Shown here: one piece after another, positions 50,336 through 58,546 of the stretch
Position numbering within the stretch: position 1 is the stretch's first letter
How the letters are laid out: each line of letters starts with the position of its first letter
NCBI RefSeq assembly: GCF_031628175.1
Contig: NZ_JAVLVT010000001.1
Location: 434,001-498,000 of the forward strand
Length of the DNA: 64,000 nt
Direction of reading: 5' to 3'
Source of the DNA: Lipingzhangella_A rawalii
GTDB taxonomy: Bacteria; Actinomycetota; Actinomycetes; Streptosporangiales; Streptosporangiaceae
The notes under the pieces: model-generated
Told to the model about the DNA's origin: nothing
Database searches by the model: none
The model's input: only the letters and a program-made list of their open reading frames with translations
Made by a program: the position numbers and the translations under genes

Positions 50336-51185
50336 GATCGGCGTCTACACCTGGGACCGTACGCCGGCCAACGCCGCTGACATGGTGCAATCCCTGCGGG
50401 ACACCGGCTACACGTTTGTCCCCATTGCTCACGACCCCATCAAGGACGCGCTCGACACCGCGCAACGGATGTCCACCCTCACTGATGAGGACCTCTGCCG
50501 ATTCGTCTGGGAAGACGTAGATGAATTCGGCTCCCTGGGATGGGAGAAACGCGTGCTCACCGATGGTGTTCGCCGGGACATGCTCAACGTCACGGGCGGG
50601 CTCATCGCCAACGATCAGCACTGGCTCACCGATGAGCATCGGAGGCTCCGCGCGATCTGTGTCGCGGCCCACCATGAACTCCACGCCGTCCTCACCGAGG
50701 TCTACAGCGCGATCGACGTCCAACTCTGCCTTGACTCCCCCATCACCCAGCTGCTGGACCATGAGGTCAGTACACTGCGCCTGCTCTGGTACGTCGGTGT
50801 GGAGCAACCCGACACCTCCCCGTACCCCACACCCCCGCACACAGACCTCGGACTGGTGACCGCCGTCGTGCAGGACCTCGATGGTGGCCTCGAAGTCGAC
50901 ATTGATGGCACCTGGTACCGCCTCCCGGTCCGTGCGGGACACGCTCTGGTGGCCGTTGGCGATCTCCTGGAAGTCATCACTGACGGGGATTTGAAATCCC
51001 GACCGCATCGGGTGCCCGCCCGTCCGCGGCAGGCACCCGATGCCGGGAACCGGGTGAGCATGGTTCTCTTCGCCCACCCCGCCGCTGACTTCGAACTCGC
51101 CAAGACCATGGCGAACCCACGATGGACAACAGCGGGCGAGTACCTGAGCTACCGTCTCGCCCACAAGGGCGAACCCATCTCATAG
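50328..51185 (+). CDS. 2-oxoglutarate/Fe(II)-dependent oxygenase, IPNS-like
   Basis: A 285-residue non-heme iron enzyme of the isopenicillin N synthase superfamily. The iron ligands are H171 and D173 in PPHTDLGLVTAVVQD, and H227 in SRPHRVP. The cosubstrate motif R-x-S is R242-S244 in NRVSMVLFAHP. GTG 50328 was chosen because AAGGAG lies 6 bp upstream; an ATG at 50332 is in another frame. It is the last gene of the peptide operon. Relatives hydroxylate, desaturate or cyclise, and IPNS itself binds a Cys thiolate to iron, which is notable beside a peptide ending in Cys. Substrate is unknown. Confidence 0.85.
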   Translation: MDEIGVYTWDRTPANAADMVQSLRDTGYTFVPIAHDPIKDALDTAQRMSTLTDEDLCRFVWEDVDEFGSLGWEKRVLTDGVRRDMLNVTGGLIANDQHWLTDEHRRLRAICVAAHHELHAVLTEVYSAIDVQLCLDSPITQLLDHEVSTLRLLWYVGVEQPDTSPYPTPPHTDLGLVTAVVQDLDGGLEVDIDGTWYRLPVRAGHALVAVGDLLEVITDGDLKSRPHRVPARPRQAPDAGNRVSMVLFAHPAADFELAKTMANPRWTTAGEYLSYRLAHKGEPIS

Positions 51186-51549
51186 CGCTGGGCACGGCAC
51201 CAGCCAGCCGGTCCGGGCGGGTAGGCAGGACGGTCTTGGCCACGGTGAACCTCCCCTTTCAATGGCGCAAACGCGCCAAATGGGATGCATATGGTCTGGC
51301 GGGGGCTTGCAGGGCCTGCCGGGGCATGTCGGCTAGAAAGATTCTGGAAAGTCCGTAGGGGCGGCCCCGCGTTCCGCGTTTCCCGGTGCATGGTCGACCC
51401 CACGCGCTACCGTGCGAAGGCAGCTGATCAGCGCGGCGCGGCAGTGGGTCCGGCCCGTGTCCGCATACATCCACAGGGTGACGTTGTGATCACGGTGGGG
51501 TAGGGGTGGGGTGGTTCGTGGTGTCGCGTATGGAGAGGCCGATCCCCCT
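51186..51549. other. Gene-free interval after the oxygenase
   Basis: No gene is supported in these 364 bases. Short frames occur on both strands, without start signals or domain similarity. The GC is mixed, and ATGCATATGG at 51285-51294 is locally AT-rich. No terminator hairpin of note was found directly behind the oxygenase stop. Confidence 0.35.
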
Positions 51550-52080
51550 ATGGCCGAGCCCGAGCACAAACCCCTAGAGGAGTTCGCCCCGAGCGCGGAG
51601 TGGGCCGCGCCGCGGGAATGGTTCGTGCCGGATGTGGCCTGGACAGTGGAGGACGGGCTGATCGACCGGCACGCCGACCTACCAACGTGGAATGCGGCGG
51701 TGGCACGCGATGACGCAATCGTGACCCAGATCGACGACGGGGCCACGCAGCTGACCGCATCGAATGTACGACGCACGCCGAACCGCTCCAGCTCCTGTTC
51801 GGCACCGTCCCTGGTCTTCGATTTTCTGCGGCTCCTCGAGCCCTACCCGGGGGATCGGGTGCTGGAGGTGGGTACGGGAACGGGGTGGACGGCGGCGCTG
51901 CTATCGGCCTACCTGGGGGCGCAGCAGGTGACCAGCATCGAGGTGGACGAGCAGATCGCCGCACAGGCCGAGGAACATCTCGATCGTGCGGGGTTCGCTC
52001 CTGGGCTCCTCGTTGGCGATGGCCGGTGCGTTAAGTGGATGCGTTGCGACGCCTGTAACGGCACCGGAAAGCAGCCCTGA
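51550..52080 (+). pseudogene. Truncated PIMT-like methyltransferase
   Basis: The N-terminal half of a methyltransferase related to protein-L-isoaspartate O-methyltransferase: FVPDVAWTVEDGLIDRHADL, DDAIVTQIDDGA, SSSCSAPSLVFDFLRLLEPY and the SAM motif VLEVGTGTGWTAALLSAYLG. After LLVGDG, where family members continue with a Gly-Tyr-Pro segment and another 200 residues, the frame reads an unrelated CVKWMRCDACNGTGKQP and stops. The 3' half is lost, so it is probably inactive. The start ATG 51550 could also be GTG 51511. Confidence 0.65.
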
Positions 52081-52266
52081 GCCACGCGGTACCAGGTGGG
52101 CCACCCACGCCGACTGCGACGTCCGGACCCTGGCTCACTTACGCCGGCCGCCCGCGTTCGGAACAAGGGTGCGTCCCGGGATCAGGAACCACACCGGAAC
52201 GTATCGCCGGTCATGGCCCCATGGGGCCATGAAGGCGCGGGTCGCACTGTCAGGTGGCGGGGGTGG

Positions 52267-53076
52267 TCAGAACTGGTCGGAGCCGACAGCTTGGCCGATG
52301 GGGAAGACGTGGCGGCTTGCCGCGCAGATCGTTTCCAGGGCGTGCACCGGCGCGTCGTCGGTGTTCACGCTGACCCGGAGTACCTGAACGACCCATTCGC
52401 CGGCAAGATCGAGGAGGTCAGCTTCATACACGGTCGCTGGGCGGGCGGTGAGAGTTTCGGTGGCGTGGGCGAAGACGTGACCCATGTCCTCCAGAGCCGC
52501 CTGGAGTGTTGGCAGGATGAAGCCCTCTTGTTCCAGCTGGGTATTCGCGGCCAGGTCACAGCGGAAGTAGCTGGTGGAGATCCGCACGGGGACCTCGTTG
52601 GCCCAAAACATCTTGCGCCGAGCGATGACCTCGTCCCCGGGGTCCAGTCGTAGCCCCGCGGCCACGTGCTCATTGACGGCCTCGCGCCCTACGTAGAGCA
52701 TCTTCCGCTCTGGAGTGAGCCCCTGGCGTTCGGCCTCGGTCAGATACAGCGATCTCGAGCCCCGTACCGCCGGCGGAGTGGGCAGCGCACGTTCCACGAG
52801 TACCCGCGGACGTGGTTCCACCGGACCGATGGGCGCCGCGTGGCTGGAACCACCCGCCTTCTTCATCTGGCTGACCCGCCCCGGGGATACGCCAAGGTAC
52901 TGGGCGATCTGTTCCTGGAGCAGGCCTGAATCCTGGGCCTCAATGATCGCCGCACGGCGGATCCGCGACAGTTCGACCGACTGTCCCTGGAGCGTGGCCA
53001 TCGCTCCGGACGCGGCCTGGGCGCGTTCCAGCGGGTCCGTCAGTGCAGCAATCTCGTGCAGGGTCCTTGCATCCAC
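52267..53076 (-). CDS. HTH/UTRA-domain transcription regulator
   Basis: A 269-residue regulator. The N-terminal part has an HTH of the sigma-factor/XRE kind (SGLLQEQIAQYLGVSPGRVS) in place of the usual GntR winged helix. The C-terminal part from about residue 105 is a UTRA ligand domain (SLYLTEAERQGLTPERKMLY; ARRKMFWANEVPVRISTSYF; LLDLAGEWVVQVLRVSVNTD). Regulators of this mixed type occur in actinomycete accessory regions. The ATG at 53076 follows GAGGAAG. It is divergent from the module starting at 53399. Confidence 0.75.
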   Translation of the reverse strand: MDARTLHEIAALTDPLERAQAASGAMATLQGQSVELSRIRRAAIIEAQDSGLLQEQIAQYLGVSPGRVSQMKKAGGSSHAAPIGPVEPRPRVLVERALPTPPAVRGSRSLYLTEAERQGLTPERKMLYVGREAVNEHVAAGLRLDPGDEVIARRKMFWANEVPVRISTSYFRCDLAANTQLEQEGFILPTLQAALEDMGHVFAHATETLTARPATVYEADLLDLAGEWVVQVLRVSVNTDDAPVHALETICAASRHVFPIGQAVGSDQF

Positions 53077-53398
53077 GGTGTTGATCTTCCTCTGTTCGCG
53101 CTTACACAGAAATTTAGCCCCTCTATTGCACGATGCGACACGCCTGGGCTACGGTCACACCATGCGAGGGTTTACCCCCTATAAACACCATCCCATTTGG
53201 GGCTTTCTGGGGCGCAGGAGGGTCAGCGGAGGAGTGTCGGTCACCCCTTCAGTCTGCCGCATGATACGCGCCGGCTCTCGCGCAGCGGGTGCCTCATGGC
53301 CTCCGTAGTGGCGGGTGCAGGCCGCGCAGCGCTCGCATGCCAAGTGTCATACACCGGCCACCTCTCCTGGCCGGTGGTTTCCCGAAGGAGGGGTTCTT
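53077..53398. other. Divergent promoter region of the UTRA regulator and four-gene module
   Basis: Contains the AT-richer upstream region of the UTRA gene (53100-53130) and a 48-codon frame 53163-53308 (MRGFTPYKHHPIWGFLGRRR at its start) that has no ribosome-binding site and no similarity. CACCGGCCACCTCTCCTGGCCGGTG at 53353-53377 forms a short hairpin just before the module's Shine-Dalgarno sequence. Confidence 0.4.
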
Positions 53399-54121
53399 AT
53401 GCGATTGGTGACCGCGATCACCGCGCCGGGGCTGTCGTGGCTCGGTCGTCTCGTGTCCGTACCATCTGTGCCGCGACCGCCTCGGCGGGTGAGTTCGCGG
53501 AACCATCCCGCCCCGGAGCCGCCTGGGTGGGTGCGCTCGTGGACTCTGCCCTCGGGGCGGTGGTCGGCCCGGGTGCGGCCGTACTATTGGCGCGGCTCGC
53601 TGGAGGCGCGCGGCATCCTGCCCCACGGTCCGGTGTTGAATTGGCGGTGCCCGGTGGCGGGGTGTGTGTTCGCGGCGATCTATCCGATGGGGCATCCCTG
53701 CCCGCTGCGCCCGGGTGGGGGCGAGGCGTCCCCCGCGGGGGCGGCCCGGGGTCCGGCCACGCCGGCCGTGCCGGCCGTGTCCGGGGCGGCGCCCGCTCCG
53801 GAGGTGCTGGGTCGGGTGTTGGCCGGTTTGCAGGAACTGGATGCCGCACCCCGAGGCCGGGCTCGGGGTGCGGCGAAGGAACCGGTGCCGGGGGTGGTGC
53901 CAGACGACCAGGCGGACCGGGAGCCCATCGCAGTTCCGGTGGGCGGTGCGGACTCGGCTCTGGGGAGTGCGTCCCGTCCGGCCCCCGGCGCCCGGCCCGG
54001 CCCTGGGGCCACCCCGGTTCCGCCGGTGAAGGCCGGGCCGTGGCCGGGCTCGGTGGCGATCGTGCCCACGAAGGTCATCCCGGACGCACCCACGATCCCG
54101 CTGGGGGTGATCTCGTCATGA
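53399..54121 (+). CDS. Pro-rich hypothetical protein with Cys/His segment
   Basis: A 240-residue protein. GAAGGAGGGG precedes the ATG. Residues 75-105 contain NWRCPVAGCVFAAIYPMGHP followed by Cys, a C-x4-C-x11-H-x-C pattern that could bind zinc. The C-terminal half is Pro/Ala/Gly-rich and probably disordered. Its stop overlaps the next start (ATGA). I do not recognise the family. It opens a four-gene overlapping operon. Confidence 0.6.
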   Translation: MRLVTAITAPGLSWLGRLVSVPSVPRPPRRVSSRNHPAPEPPGWVRSWTLPSGRWSARVRPYYWRGSLEARGILPHGPVLNWRCPVAGCVFAAIYPMGHPCPLRPGGGEASPAGAARGPATPAVPAVSGAAPAPEVLGRVLAGLQELDAAPRGRARGAAKEPVPGVVPDDQADREPIAVPVGGADSALGSASRPAPGARPGPGATPVPPVKAGPWPGSVAIVPTKVIPDAPTIPLGVISS

Positions 54122-54402
54122 GCCGCTCGACCCACCAGCTGTATCGGGCGATCGTGAACCAGGAGCTCACCCGGTCCGAACGCCACGCCGTGGCCCAAGT
54201 GGTCACCCTCGTGCTCGCACTGGCCCGCAGCGAACATCCGGACCGCAGCCGCGAGCACACCCAGGCCGCCGCCTGGCGCATGGCCCGCGCACAGCTCGCG
54301 TGCCAGCACGCCCTACTCCTGAACCTGAAACCTCCCGCCCACCCCCGAGAGAGCGACACCCCGTTCACACATCAGCACACGGCGGGGGTGGTCACGCCAT
54401 GA
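54118..54402 (+). CDS. Small hypothetical protein of the four-gene module
   Basis: A 94-residue, mostly helical basic protein (STHQLYRAIVNQELTRSERH; HTQAAAWRMARAQLACQHAL) with a disordered tail. Both ends overlap neighbours by 4 bp in the ATGA manner, so its expression is tied to them. It has no known family for me. The first 60 residues resemble a short helical-bundle adaptor. Confidence 0.6.
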   Translation: MSRSTHQLYRAIVNQELTRSERHAVAQVVTLVLALARSEHPDRSREHTQAAAWRMARAQLACQHALLLNLKPPAHPRESDTPFTHQHTAGVVTP

Positions 54403-54689
54403 CCGGGAATCACGAGCAGCCCTGGGGGTTGGGGTTGGCAGAGACGCACCGGCTGCACCGGGCGATCCAGGCCCTGGACCAGGCCGCGGGCGATCTCGCG
54501 CGGGTGTATGCCAGTGGCGCTGCCCGGGACCTGTGGGACGCCCCGGGGGTGTCCCACCTGGGGTCGTTGTTGGAGCCGGGTGCGGCCCAGGCCGACCAGC
54601 TGGCCGAACAACTCCGTGCCGCGGCCTCGGGCACCGCGATCGTGCTGCCCAATCGGGCGCGGCCAATGGGGGGTGGGGACCATGTGTGA
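54399..54689 (+). CDS. Small hypothetical helical protein of the four-gene module
   Basis: A 96-residue protein with two long amphipathic helices (LAETHRLHRAIQALDQAAGD, then LARVYASG, and EPGAAQADQLAEQLRAAASG). It shares the element LHRAI/LYRAI with the preceding protein, hinting at a common origin. Start and stop overlap both neighbours. Function is unknown; a coiled-coil partner of the ATPase downstream is possible. Confidence 0.6.
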   Translation: MTGNHEQPWGLGLAETHRLHRAIQALDQAAGDLARVYASGAARDLWDAPGVSHLGSLLEPGAAQADQLAEQLRAAASGTAIVLPNRARPMGGGDHV

Positions 54690-55230
54690 ACGCTTCCACC
54701 ACACCTTCCCTGGCATCCCCGCCAGTGTGGCCCACGCCCGGGCCTGGGTCACCGAAATCCTGTCTCCGCGGATCCCCGATGGCGAGGCCATCGGGGATGC
54801 CCAACTGGTGGTGAGCGAGTTGGTCACCAACGCGCTGCACCACACCAGCAGCGGCGACACCGGCATGGGACGCGCCGAAGCCCGGCTGCGGGCGATCCTG
54901 GGCCGCGTCCAGCTCCGCCTACTCCTCGCCCCCCACCGCATCCGCGTGGAAGTCACCGACACCGGAACGCTCCCCCGAACCGGTGGCTTATCCCCACACG
55001 GGGATAGCCGGGACGGCCCCGGAGCACCAGGCCCCATAGTGCGCCGCCCCGACCCCGACGCCGAACACGGCCGCGGACTCGCCCTGGTGGATCACCTGGC
55101 CCAACGTTGGTTCTGGCGAGGCGACCACACCAGCCGAACGGTCACCGCAGATCTCGCCCACCAGCCCGCCGAAGCCGGGCATTCCGCCACGGCCGGGACC
55201 AGCGGCGTGCCCGCCCAGCGGCAACCCTGA
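54682..55230 (+). CDS. RsbW-like ATP-binding protein (HATPase_c_2)
   Basis: A 182-residue GHKL ATPase of the anti-sigma/serine kinase kind. The N box is DAQLVVSELVTNALHHT and the G box is EHGRGLALVDHLAQRW, with VEVTDTG between. Such stand-alone ATPases are numerous in streptomycete-like genomes, usually beside XRE/DUF397 genes, and probably phosphorylate or sequester a regulator. The gene overlaps the one before it by 8 bp. The last 25 residues are disordered. Confidence 0.83.
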   Translation: MCERFHHTFPGIPASVAHARAWVTEILSPRIPDGEAIGDAQLVVSELVTNALHHTSSGDTGMGRAEARLRAILGRVQLRLLLAPHRIRVEVTDTGTLPRTGGLSPHGDSRDGPGAPGPIVRRPDPDAEHGRGLALVDHLAQRWFWRGDHTSRTVTADLAHQPAEAGHSATAGTSGVPAQRQP

Positions 55231-55542
55231 TCGCGCACTGAGCAGCACCCTTGGGGATGGTGAAGCGCACCCCGCACGCCCGCCAGGCGCCCGAGGCAGG
55301 CCACACCACCCCACACACACCCGCCGAACCCTCCGGCCCCCGCCCGGCCCGGTTCCGTGTCTTTCCCCAACCGGGCTGGGTGGGCCTGAGGCCGCTCTGG
55401 CGCCTCGGGGCCACCCCCCAGACGATGAGAGCCCTCAAAAGCCGATGGGGGCGACGAAAAGCCGATGGGGGCGACACACGGTAGGCAGAGCCCGGACCCG
55501 GCCTGACCATTCACCCCGCCCTACAACCAACCAACGAAAAGC
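55231..55542. other. Gene-free interval with a short tandem repeat
   Basis: No gene is supported here. At 55437-55475 a 20-base unit, AAAAGCCGATGGGGGCGACG, occurs twice in direct tandem with one difference at the end. Two copies are too few for a CRISPR array, and no spacer is present. Confidence 0.5.
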
Positions 55543-56286
55543 TCAGTAGGAACCGACGTCACCGGCGCTGTGGAGTTGTTGGAGTGCGGGGATCGCCGCG
55601 ATGCGGTCGGCCTCCAGGTGGTGCCACAGAATCCCTGCGGGGCGGCGCGGGGAACACGGACGGATGACCTTGTCGGGAGTGACGATGAGATCGACCCGGA
55701 AGTCGTGCTCGGTTTCGGGAAGCTCGGTGTCGAGGACCTGGACGGGATGCACCGTGGTGGCGATGGTCGTCTGGTCGTCGACGAGACCGGCCTCGGTCAA
55801 CAGCCCGAACTCCATGTCGGAGAACCCCCCACCCTTGCCCAGACGTCGCCCGGCATGGTCCACAGCCACGCTGCCACACAGGATCAGCTCCACCCGTGAC
55901 ATCTCGGACAGCGCGATCGGGCGGGCGTGGCGGGCCGAACCGGTGATGGATGTGGCCCCACGCGGGGCCACATCCAAACGGTGCCGTTCCAGCAGCAGGA
56001 AGGGGGCCTGGTCCGCGAGGCGGGGCACAGCCATGTACAGGCGTTTGTCGGCGGCTACGGCCCGGGTGCGGGCCGGCCACTGTGGCGAGTCGGGGTTGGA
56101 TTTGACCACGGCGGATTCCACCCATTCGGGCTGATCGGCGAGGTGTTCGGCGGCCCGCTCGGCGCCGGGGAAATTGGGGATGCGGCCGCGGGTCCCCGGA
56201 AACCTGGCGGCACCGGCGGCGCGCAGCCGCGCCCACACGTCCTCACGTATGTCCTGCTTATCCGCCGCGACCTGATCCGGTTCCAT
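55543..56286 (-). CDS. 5-formyltetrahydrofolate cyclo-ligase-like protein
   Basis: A 247-residue protein of the 5-FTHF cyclo-ligase superfamily, which converts 5-formyl-THF to methenyl-THF with ATP. The N-terminal ADKQDIREDVWARLRAAG and the phosphate-binding GRRLGKGGGFSDMEFGLL are diagnostic. The last part (TEHDFRVDLIVTPDKVIRPC) closes the fold. The length is about 50 residues above the bacterial enzyme and closer to MTHFSD-like relatives, so activity on folate is likely but not sure. ATG 56286 and GTG 56304 are both possible starts. Confidence 0.8.
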   Translation of the reverse strand: MEPDQVAADKQDIREDVWARLRAAGAARFPGTRGRIPNFPGAERAAEHLADQPEWVESAVVKSNPDSPQWPARTRAVAADKRLYMAVPRLADQAPFLLLERHRLDVAPRGATSITGSARHARPIALSEMSRVELILCGSVAVDHAGRRLGKGGGFSDMEFGLLTEAGLVDDQTTIATTVHPVQVLDTELPETEHDFRVDLIVTPDKVIRPCSPRRPAGILWHHLEADRIAAIPALQQLHSAGDVGSY

Positions 56287-56463
56287 CTCCGTATGTCCCG
56301 CCACGGGGCCAGGTTAGCCGGTCCGGGCGCGTTGGCCAGCCAGGTGTCGCGACCCGTCGGAGGCTTGGGTACGTTCCAGACAGCCGGGGCCGCATGGTTG
56401 CGGACGAACGCCCCACGGGCACCCCAAAAACTCCATGGCATGAACGGGAAGGCGCGATCTGGG

Positions 56464-56898
56464 ATGAGTGAGCACGGATGGCCGGAGGACGATCGGCTGA
56501 CAGAGCGGCAACGTCGCCTGGTCGAGGAGGAGCGGCGTCGCCAGGAAGAGGAGGGCTACGCCGATCCTGGTGGTGGTCAGGGCCCGGATGAGGCTACCCC
56601 ACCAGGCGAAGGGCCGCGGCCACCCCGGCAGCCGCAGGGTGGGAAACCCCGGGGTGGGGCGATGTCGGGGTGCGGCTGCTGTTCCGGTGTGGGCTGTCTG
56701 GTCACTGTGGCTGTGCTCCTTGGGCTGGGCCTGGTGGTGTTCTTGTTGCCGTTGGACACGGTCTTCGGTGCGGACAACGTGTGTGGTTCGGCCACGGCCG
56801 TGGAGTGCCTCCAGGACGGATACGACGCGGTGGGCGAGGTCGTTGAGTTCGTGGAATCCATCCCCGAGGGGATCGGTGAGGTGTTCGACGCCGGCTGA
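56464..56898 (+). CDS. Single-pass membrane protein with charged N-terminal domain
   Basis: A 144-residue protein. Residues 1-65 are highly charged then Pro/Gly-rich (LTERQRRLVEEERRRQEEEG). A Cys-rich MSGCGCCSGVGCLV leads into one helix (TVAVLLGLGLVVFLLPLDTV), followed by an acidic external part with two Cys (DNVCGSATAVECLQDGYDAV). Related small membrane proteins occur in Nocardiopsis-like genomes, I believe, but the function is unknown. Confidence 0.68.
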   Translation: MSEHGWPEDDRLTERQRRLVEEERRRQEEEGYADPGGGQGPDEATPPGEGPRPPRQPQGGKPRGGAMSGCGCCSGVGCLVTVAVLLGLGLVVFLLPLDTVFGADNVCGSATAVECLQDGYDAVGEVVEFVESIPEGIGEVFDAG

Positions 56899-57090
56899 CC
56901 CGGGCTGGTGCGGGGCGCCGCGGCGTTGGGCATGCGATCCGGGTGGCCACTGTCGCCCCGGGACGCACGGGCGGATTCGAGCCAGGGCACCCACTGTTGG
57001 TGTGGGGGATCGGAGGTCAGGCCCTGCGGGACACACGACCATGGCCGGGGTGGTGTTGCCTCGGCCGAGGAATGGGGCAGGTGTGGCTGC

Positions 57091-58122
57091 TCAGGCCGGT
57101 GCCCGCTCGGCGTAGCGCTCGCCCATGAGCTCCAAGCCCGCCTGGTCTGGATGCAGCCCGTCGAGCAGATGCGCGGTGTCGTCTTTTCCCAGTAGTTCCT
57201 GCCCGTCGATGTAGTGCAGGGCCGTGTCTCCGCGGCGGCGCCGCGTGTGCACGACCTCGGCGAGAATGTCGCGCATCTGTTCCAGGGTGAGATCACCGGA
57301 GGCGCGGAACAGGGACTGGCCGTTCAGGTCGATGACGGTGTCGGTGGAGGCTTCGCGCGGGGGGCTGTGAATGGGAGACACCACCGTGATCTGCGTGTAT
57401 GGCTGACGGTACCGGATGGTAGCCAACAGGCCATGCACCGCGGGACGGAACGCGCGTTCGCGTTGGGACTGCCAGTTGTGCACGTTGATGCCCAGCTTCA
57501 GGGTGATGAACTCGGCGGGACGTTCGGCGATCATCTGCCCGACGAGGGGGTCGAGATGACACTCGCCGGCGAAGCCCAGGTTGGTGACCTCCCGTCTCAG
57601 TCGGCGCGCGGCCACCGCCGGCCAGGTTTGCGCTGGCGCCCCCAGCAGCCCATGCGTGATGCTGCTGCCGTAGACGATCCACCGTGGCGCGCCGGTGGGG
57701 TAGGGCGCTTCGATCTGCGCACCGTCCAACGAACCGAGGTCGTAAAGCCGTACTCCGGCCAGTTCCGGCAGCCACAGTTCGACGTTGTTCATCGTCCCCG
57801 CCGGTTCCACACCGTCGAAACGCACCACGCTGCGGTGGGGCGGACCGAGAACCACCGGTTGTACCCGCCCGTTGATGACGAGCTGGTAGGGCGGGTGTAG
57901 ACCGTCGAGGCGTTCGGACTGGCCCACCGGCTCGACGTCCATGCCGAGCGCGCAGGCTGTGGTGCGAAACCGCAGCCGCACCCCGCTGCTGCCGCTGGCG
58001 GCGGCCACCAGGCGGGGATGATGCAGCTCCATGTCTTCGGGTGGTAGCCGCCAGGGGCGCAGGTAGTCCGTCCCGCGCTCCACACCAACGGCACCGACGA
58101 TCTCGACCTGGTTCGGCACCAT
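57091..58122 (-). CDS. SGNH/GDSL-type esterase
   Basis: A 343-residue protein. The N-terminal 150 residues form a beta-sandwich-like domain. The SGNH hydrolase follows: block I IVYGSSITHGL with the nucleophile Ser, block II Gly in LGFAGECHLDP, block III Asn in LKLGINVHNWQSQ, and block V DGLHPDQAG with the catalytic Asp/His. It probably deacetylates a carbohydrate or natural product. No signal peptide is visible. ATG 58122 has GGAGGAGG upstream; the frame opens further to 58152. Confidence 0.83.
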   Translation of the reverse strand: MVPNQVEIVGAVGVERGTDYLRPWRLPPEDMELHHPRLVAAASGSSGVRLRFRTTACALGMDVEPVGQSERLDGLHPPYQLVINGRVQPVVLGPPHRSVVRFDGVEPAGTMNNVELWLPELAGVRLYDLGSLDGAQIEAPYPTGAPRWIVYGSSITHGLLGAPAQTWPAVAARRLRREVTNLGFAGECHLDPLVGQMIAERPAEFITLKLGINVHNWQSQRERAFRPAVHGLLATIRYRQPYTQITVVSPIHSPPREASTDTVIDLNGQSLFRASGDLTLEQMRDILAEVVHTRRRRGDTALHYIDGQELLGKDDTAHLLDGLHPDQAGLELMGERYAERAPA

Positions 58123-58244
58123 GTCGTTCGTCCTCCTCCCTGCGGGGGCCAAGCCAGGACGGGCGTCACGTCGCCCCGCAGGCAGCCCGTCCCGCGGTCC
58201 CGATCAACACGTCCGTCGGCGGGCACACCACCCCGTGGCCTCGG

Positions 58245-58281
58245 CCCCAGGGCTGGCCCCACCTTGCTGCCCGCCCTGGGG
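58245..58281 (-). terminator. Hairpin downstream of the amidase gene
   Basis: CCCCAGGGC (58245-58253) and GCCCTGGGG (58273-58281) form a 9-bp GC stem around a 19-base loop. It lies about 270 bp beyond the amidase stop, in the 424-bp gene-free interval 58123-58546, so it can end that transcript before the esterase promoter. Nothing else is seen in this interval. Confidence 0.45.
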
Positions 58282-58546
58282 CCAGGATGGGCCTCTGGTC
58301 CGGCCCGCTGGCTCTGGGCGCCTTCACTGCTATCACTCTCCAGGGCCACCACCGGGGACTGCCATCCCGACAGTGGCCGGATGGTACTGCTGAACGTGTT
58401 CAGCCTTCCTGTGCTTGCCCGGCCACGGGACGGTCGGCGCTGGTGCCACATCATGCGGCCCCCGGTTTTCGACCCGAGCCGGGACGGCCGGTCGAGGCCC
58501 CGCTCACGGAGTTCCTCGTTGCCCGCGCGGGCCCCAGGGGTAGGGC

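Noticed and set aside
53163..53308. 48-codon frame between the UTRA regulator and the four-gene module
   Set aside because: It has no Shine-Dalgarno sequence, no coding bias and lies in the divergent promoter region.
55437..55475. CRISPR-like repeat
   Set aside because: Only two directly abutting copies without spacers, no cas genes and no leader.
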